Below are positions 7,490 to 7,774 of a stretch of DNA of 7,774 nt, piece by piece. This DNA is from Prosthecobacter sp. (GTDB lineage Bacteria; Verrucomicrobiota; Verrucomicrobiia; Verrucomicrobiales; Verrucomicrobiaceae): NCBI GenBank assembly GCA_025869455.1, contig JAOZVT010000664.1, forward strand, positions 1-7,774, written 5' to 3'. A model generated the notes under the pieces. The model had not been told where the DNA came from. It did not search any database and saw nothing but the letters and a program-made list of their open reading frames with translations. The number at the start of each line of letters is the position of its first letter. Position 1 is the stretch's first letter. A program made the translations under genes and the position numbers.

Positions 7490-7519
7490 TTGACCAGAGT
7501 CACTCGTTTCAGATAGGAT
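7490..7519 (+). promoter_or_regulatory. Candidate promoter for the Met-rich exported protein
   Basis: TTGACC (7490-7495) is followed after 18 bp by TAGGAT (7514-7519), 4 of 6 to the -10 consensus and running into TATAAC (7519-7524). Transcription would start within a few bases of the ATG at 7529. The only Shine-Dalgarno-like bases, AGGA at 7515-7518, lie inside the -10 element. Either the mRNA is nearly leaderless, or the true promoter is further upstream and AGGA serves as the ribosome site. Confidence 0.3.
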
Positions 7520-7528
7520 ATAACCTGC

Positions 7529-7774
7529 ATGAAAACCTCCTACCTTCTGCTTGCTGTCTCCTTTCTCTCCCTGCATTCCGTCTTGGCGGATTGGGTGGTG
7601 GTCCAAAAAGCTACCGCTGATGGCGATACGCAGGAAGTGAGTATCAAAATCAAAGGCGAAAAGACCCGCATGGATGTGGGTGATAAGATGAGCATGATTG
7701 CCGACGGCACCAATGCCAATATGTTGATGCTGATGCATCAGCAAAAGATGATGATGAAGATGGATGCCGATTCC
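7529..7774 (+). CDS. Small exported Met-rich protein, DUF4412-like, 3' end outside window
   Basis: The first 82 codons are visible and the frame is open to the window edge. Residues 1-20 are a typical signal peptide (hydrophobic core LLLAVSFLSL, cleavage after Val-Leu-Ala). The mature protein begins DWVVVQKATADG. It continues with an alternating strand-like segment (EVSIKIKGEKTRMDVGDKMS) and then a strongly Met-rich stretch: 11 Met among residues 54-78, including MLMLMH and MMMKM. The pattern resembles DUF4412-type exported proteins of Verrucomicrobia, whose function is not established. That assignment is from memory of the family pattern and rests on a fragment. It is transcribed away from the sulfatase operon and shares its intergenic region. 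The signal peptide fixes the start, since the next Met is residue 48. Confidence 0.8.
   Translation, partial: MKTSYLLLAVSFLSLHSVLADWVVVQKATADGDTQEVSIKIKGEKTRMDVGDKMSMIADGTNANMLMLMHQQKMMMKMDADS

Larger units (their letters stand above)
7369..7528. other. Divergent intergenic region between sulfatase operon and Met-rich protein gene
   Basis: These 160 bases must carry the promoters of both the minus-strand sulfatase operon and the plus-strand gene at 7529. Visible structure includes two direct copies of ACAAAAC with an 11-bp period (7446-7452 and 7457-7463). There is also a 7-bp inverted repeat, AACTCTC/GAGAGTT (7450-7456 and 7485-7491), whose right arm overlaps the -35-like TTGACC. These could form a regulator site, but each is short. 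On the minus strand TTGACG (plus-strand CGTCAA at 7411-7416) is -35-like but has no convincing -10 partner, so no sulfatase promoter is called. Confidence 0.5.

Overview
The window reads like chromosomal DNA of a PVC-group bacterium, most likely a Verrucomicrobium/Prosthecobacter-type member of the Verrucomicrobia. This is an inference from gene content. The main support is a very large secreted protein joining a 'Pirellula/Verrucomicrobium-type' beta-propeller dehydrogenase domain, HEAT-like repeats and a CxxCH cytochrome domain. Adjacent exported sulfatases, and a small exported Met-rich protein resembling the DUF4412-type proteins of this group, fit the same picture.

Layout. Positions 1-416 are non-coding as far as can be seen and end in a candidate promoter. 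Positions 417-3821 (+) encode the 1134-residue propeller/HEAT/cytochrome c protein. Positions 3822-4120 are a convergent intergenic region holding three separate inverted-repeat structures: a REP-like GC-rich palindrome, a 42-nt long-stem hairpin, and a perfect bidirectional intrinsic terminator. Positions 4121-7368 (-) hold two exported sulfatases of different subfamilies in a tight operon with an 11-bp gap. The upstream one carries a C-terminal EF-hand pair. Positions 7369-7528 are a divergent promoter region. Positions 7529-7774 (+) are the start of a small exported protein that runs off the window.

How the genes may work together. All four products have N-terminal signal peptides, so the locus is devoted to functions outside the cytoplasm. 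The sulfatases would remove sulfate esters (or N-sulfate) from polysaccharide or glycosaminoglycan-like substrates. The propeller/cytochrome protein could oxidise a sugar-type substrate and pass electrons to haem, but its substrate is unknown. The sulfatase-maturing enzyme needed to make formylglycine is not in this window. No mobile element, CRISPR array, tRNA or rRNA was seen. The genes belong to known families. The least explained items are the 42-nt hairpin, the atypical active-site residues of the downstream sulfatase, and the very short or absent leaders predicted for the two plus-strand genes.
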